The translations under genes were made by a program, and so were the position numbers. This document shows, one piece after another, positions 5,165-5,332 of a stretch of 5,332 nucleotides of DNA (position 1 is the stretch's first letter; every line of letters begins with the position of its first letter). The notes beneath the pieces are model-generated. The model ran no database searches, was not told the origin of the DNA, and saw nothing but the letters and a program-made list of their open reading frames with translations. Source of the DNA: Nitrososphaerales archaeon TH5895 (GTDB taxonomy: Archaea > Thermoproteota > Nitrososphaeria > Nitrososphaerales > Nitrososphaeraceae); NCBI GenBank assembly GCA_014523695.1, contig JAATVS010000365.1, positions 1 to 5,332 of the forward strand, written 5' to 3'.

Positions 5165-5332
5165 ATGGGTGGCGCGAAAAAGAGACCAGTAGGCTCAAAC
5201 ACGAAAAATAAAGATTCAACTACAGCATCAAGCTCCAACCAAGCTCAATCCCAGACCCAGAAGAAAGAAGATTCAAAAAAATCAAGCGGAGGTAGACAAA
5301 AACTATCAGTCGCAATTGAGGAGACGGCAGGA
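5165..5332 (+). CDS. rps25e: Small-subunit ribosomal protein eS25 (S25e), N-terminal part
   Basis: The first 56 codons are present and the gene runs off the right edge. The product begins MGGAKKRPV, followed by a low-complexity tail rich in Ser, Thr, Gln and Lys (about residues 10-47). It then enters the more ordered part with KLSVAIEETAG, which resembles the start of the winged-helix domain in thaumarchaeal S25e. The MGGAKK start and Lys-rich extension are what I know from S25e of this group; the diagnostic globular domain lies outside the window, so the call rests on the N-terminus and the promoter context. The protein belongs to the small ribosomal subunit in archaea (except Euryarchaeota) and eukaryotes. 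The ATG is supported by the TATA box about 27 bases upstream. An alternative would be another Lys-rich nucleic-acid-binding protein. Confidence 0.82.
   Translation, partial: MGGAKKRPVGSNTKNKDSTTASSSNQAQSQTQKKEDSKKSSGGRQKLSVAIEETAG

Overview
The window looks like archaeal chromosome, most likely from a Thaumarchaeota/Nitrososphaeria lineage related to soil ammonia oxidisers. The evidence is a complete archaeal transcription factor B (TFB), the start of ribosomal protein eS25 (S25e, present in Thaumarchaeota and Crenarchaeota but not in Euryarchaeota), and AT-rich TATA boxes about 26 bases upstream of start codons, as expected for leaderless archaeal mRNAs. The lineage is an inference from protein style; no phylogenetic marker is complete here.

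Left part (1-2764): the C-terminal third of a sugar-phosphate isomerase/epimerase-like TIM barrel is followed on the same strand by egtD, a histidine N-alpha-trimethyltransferase. Facing it, with only 38 bases between the two stop codons, is egtB, the iron-dependent hercynine sulfoxide synthase. Together they cover the two committed steps of ergothioneine synthesis: histidine to hercynine, then hercynine plus a thiol donor to the sulfoxide conjugate. No egtA, egtC or egtE is present in the window. The C-terminal motif of EgtB lacks the residues that bind gamma-glutamylcysteine in the mycobacterial enzyme, so free cysteine is the likelier sulfur donor. egtB has a clean TATA box (palindromic ATTTATAAAT) 26-27 bases before its GTG start, and a T7 tract directly after its stop.

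Middle (2765-3324): a small two-helix membrane protein of 71 residues lies on the minus strand, with a strong Shine-Dalgarno sequence that fixes its start. It is followed by 189 bases of AT-rich DNA between divergent genes.

Right part (3325-5332): a doubtful 81-codon reading frame overlaps, by ATGA, the start of a divergent TFB of 382 residues. This TFB has an intact zinc ribbon and two cyclin folds, but about 60 extra residues between the folds. Behind it come a doubtful 76-codon frame bracketed by a 14-base perfect direct repeat, a noncoding stretch with several short inverted repeats, and the start of rps25e with its own TATA box, running off the right end.

The points most worth following are the compact ergothioneine gene pair in an archaeon, the predicted cysteine-type EgtB, and the TFB with the inter-repeat insertion. 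I see no CRISPR array, tRNA, rRNA or recognisable insertion sequence.
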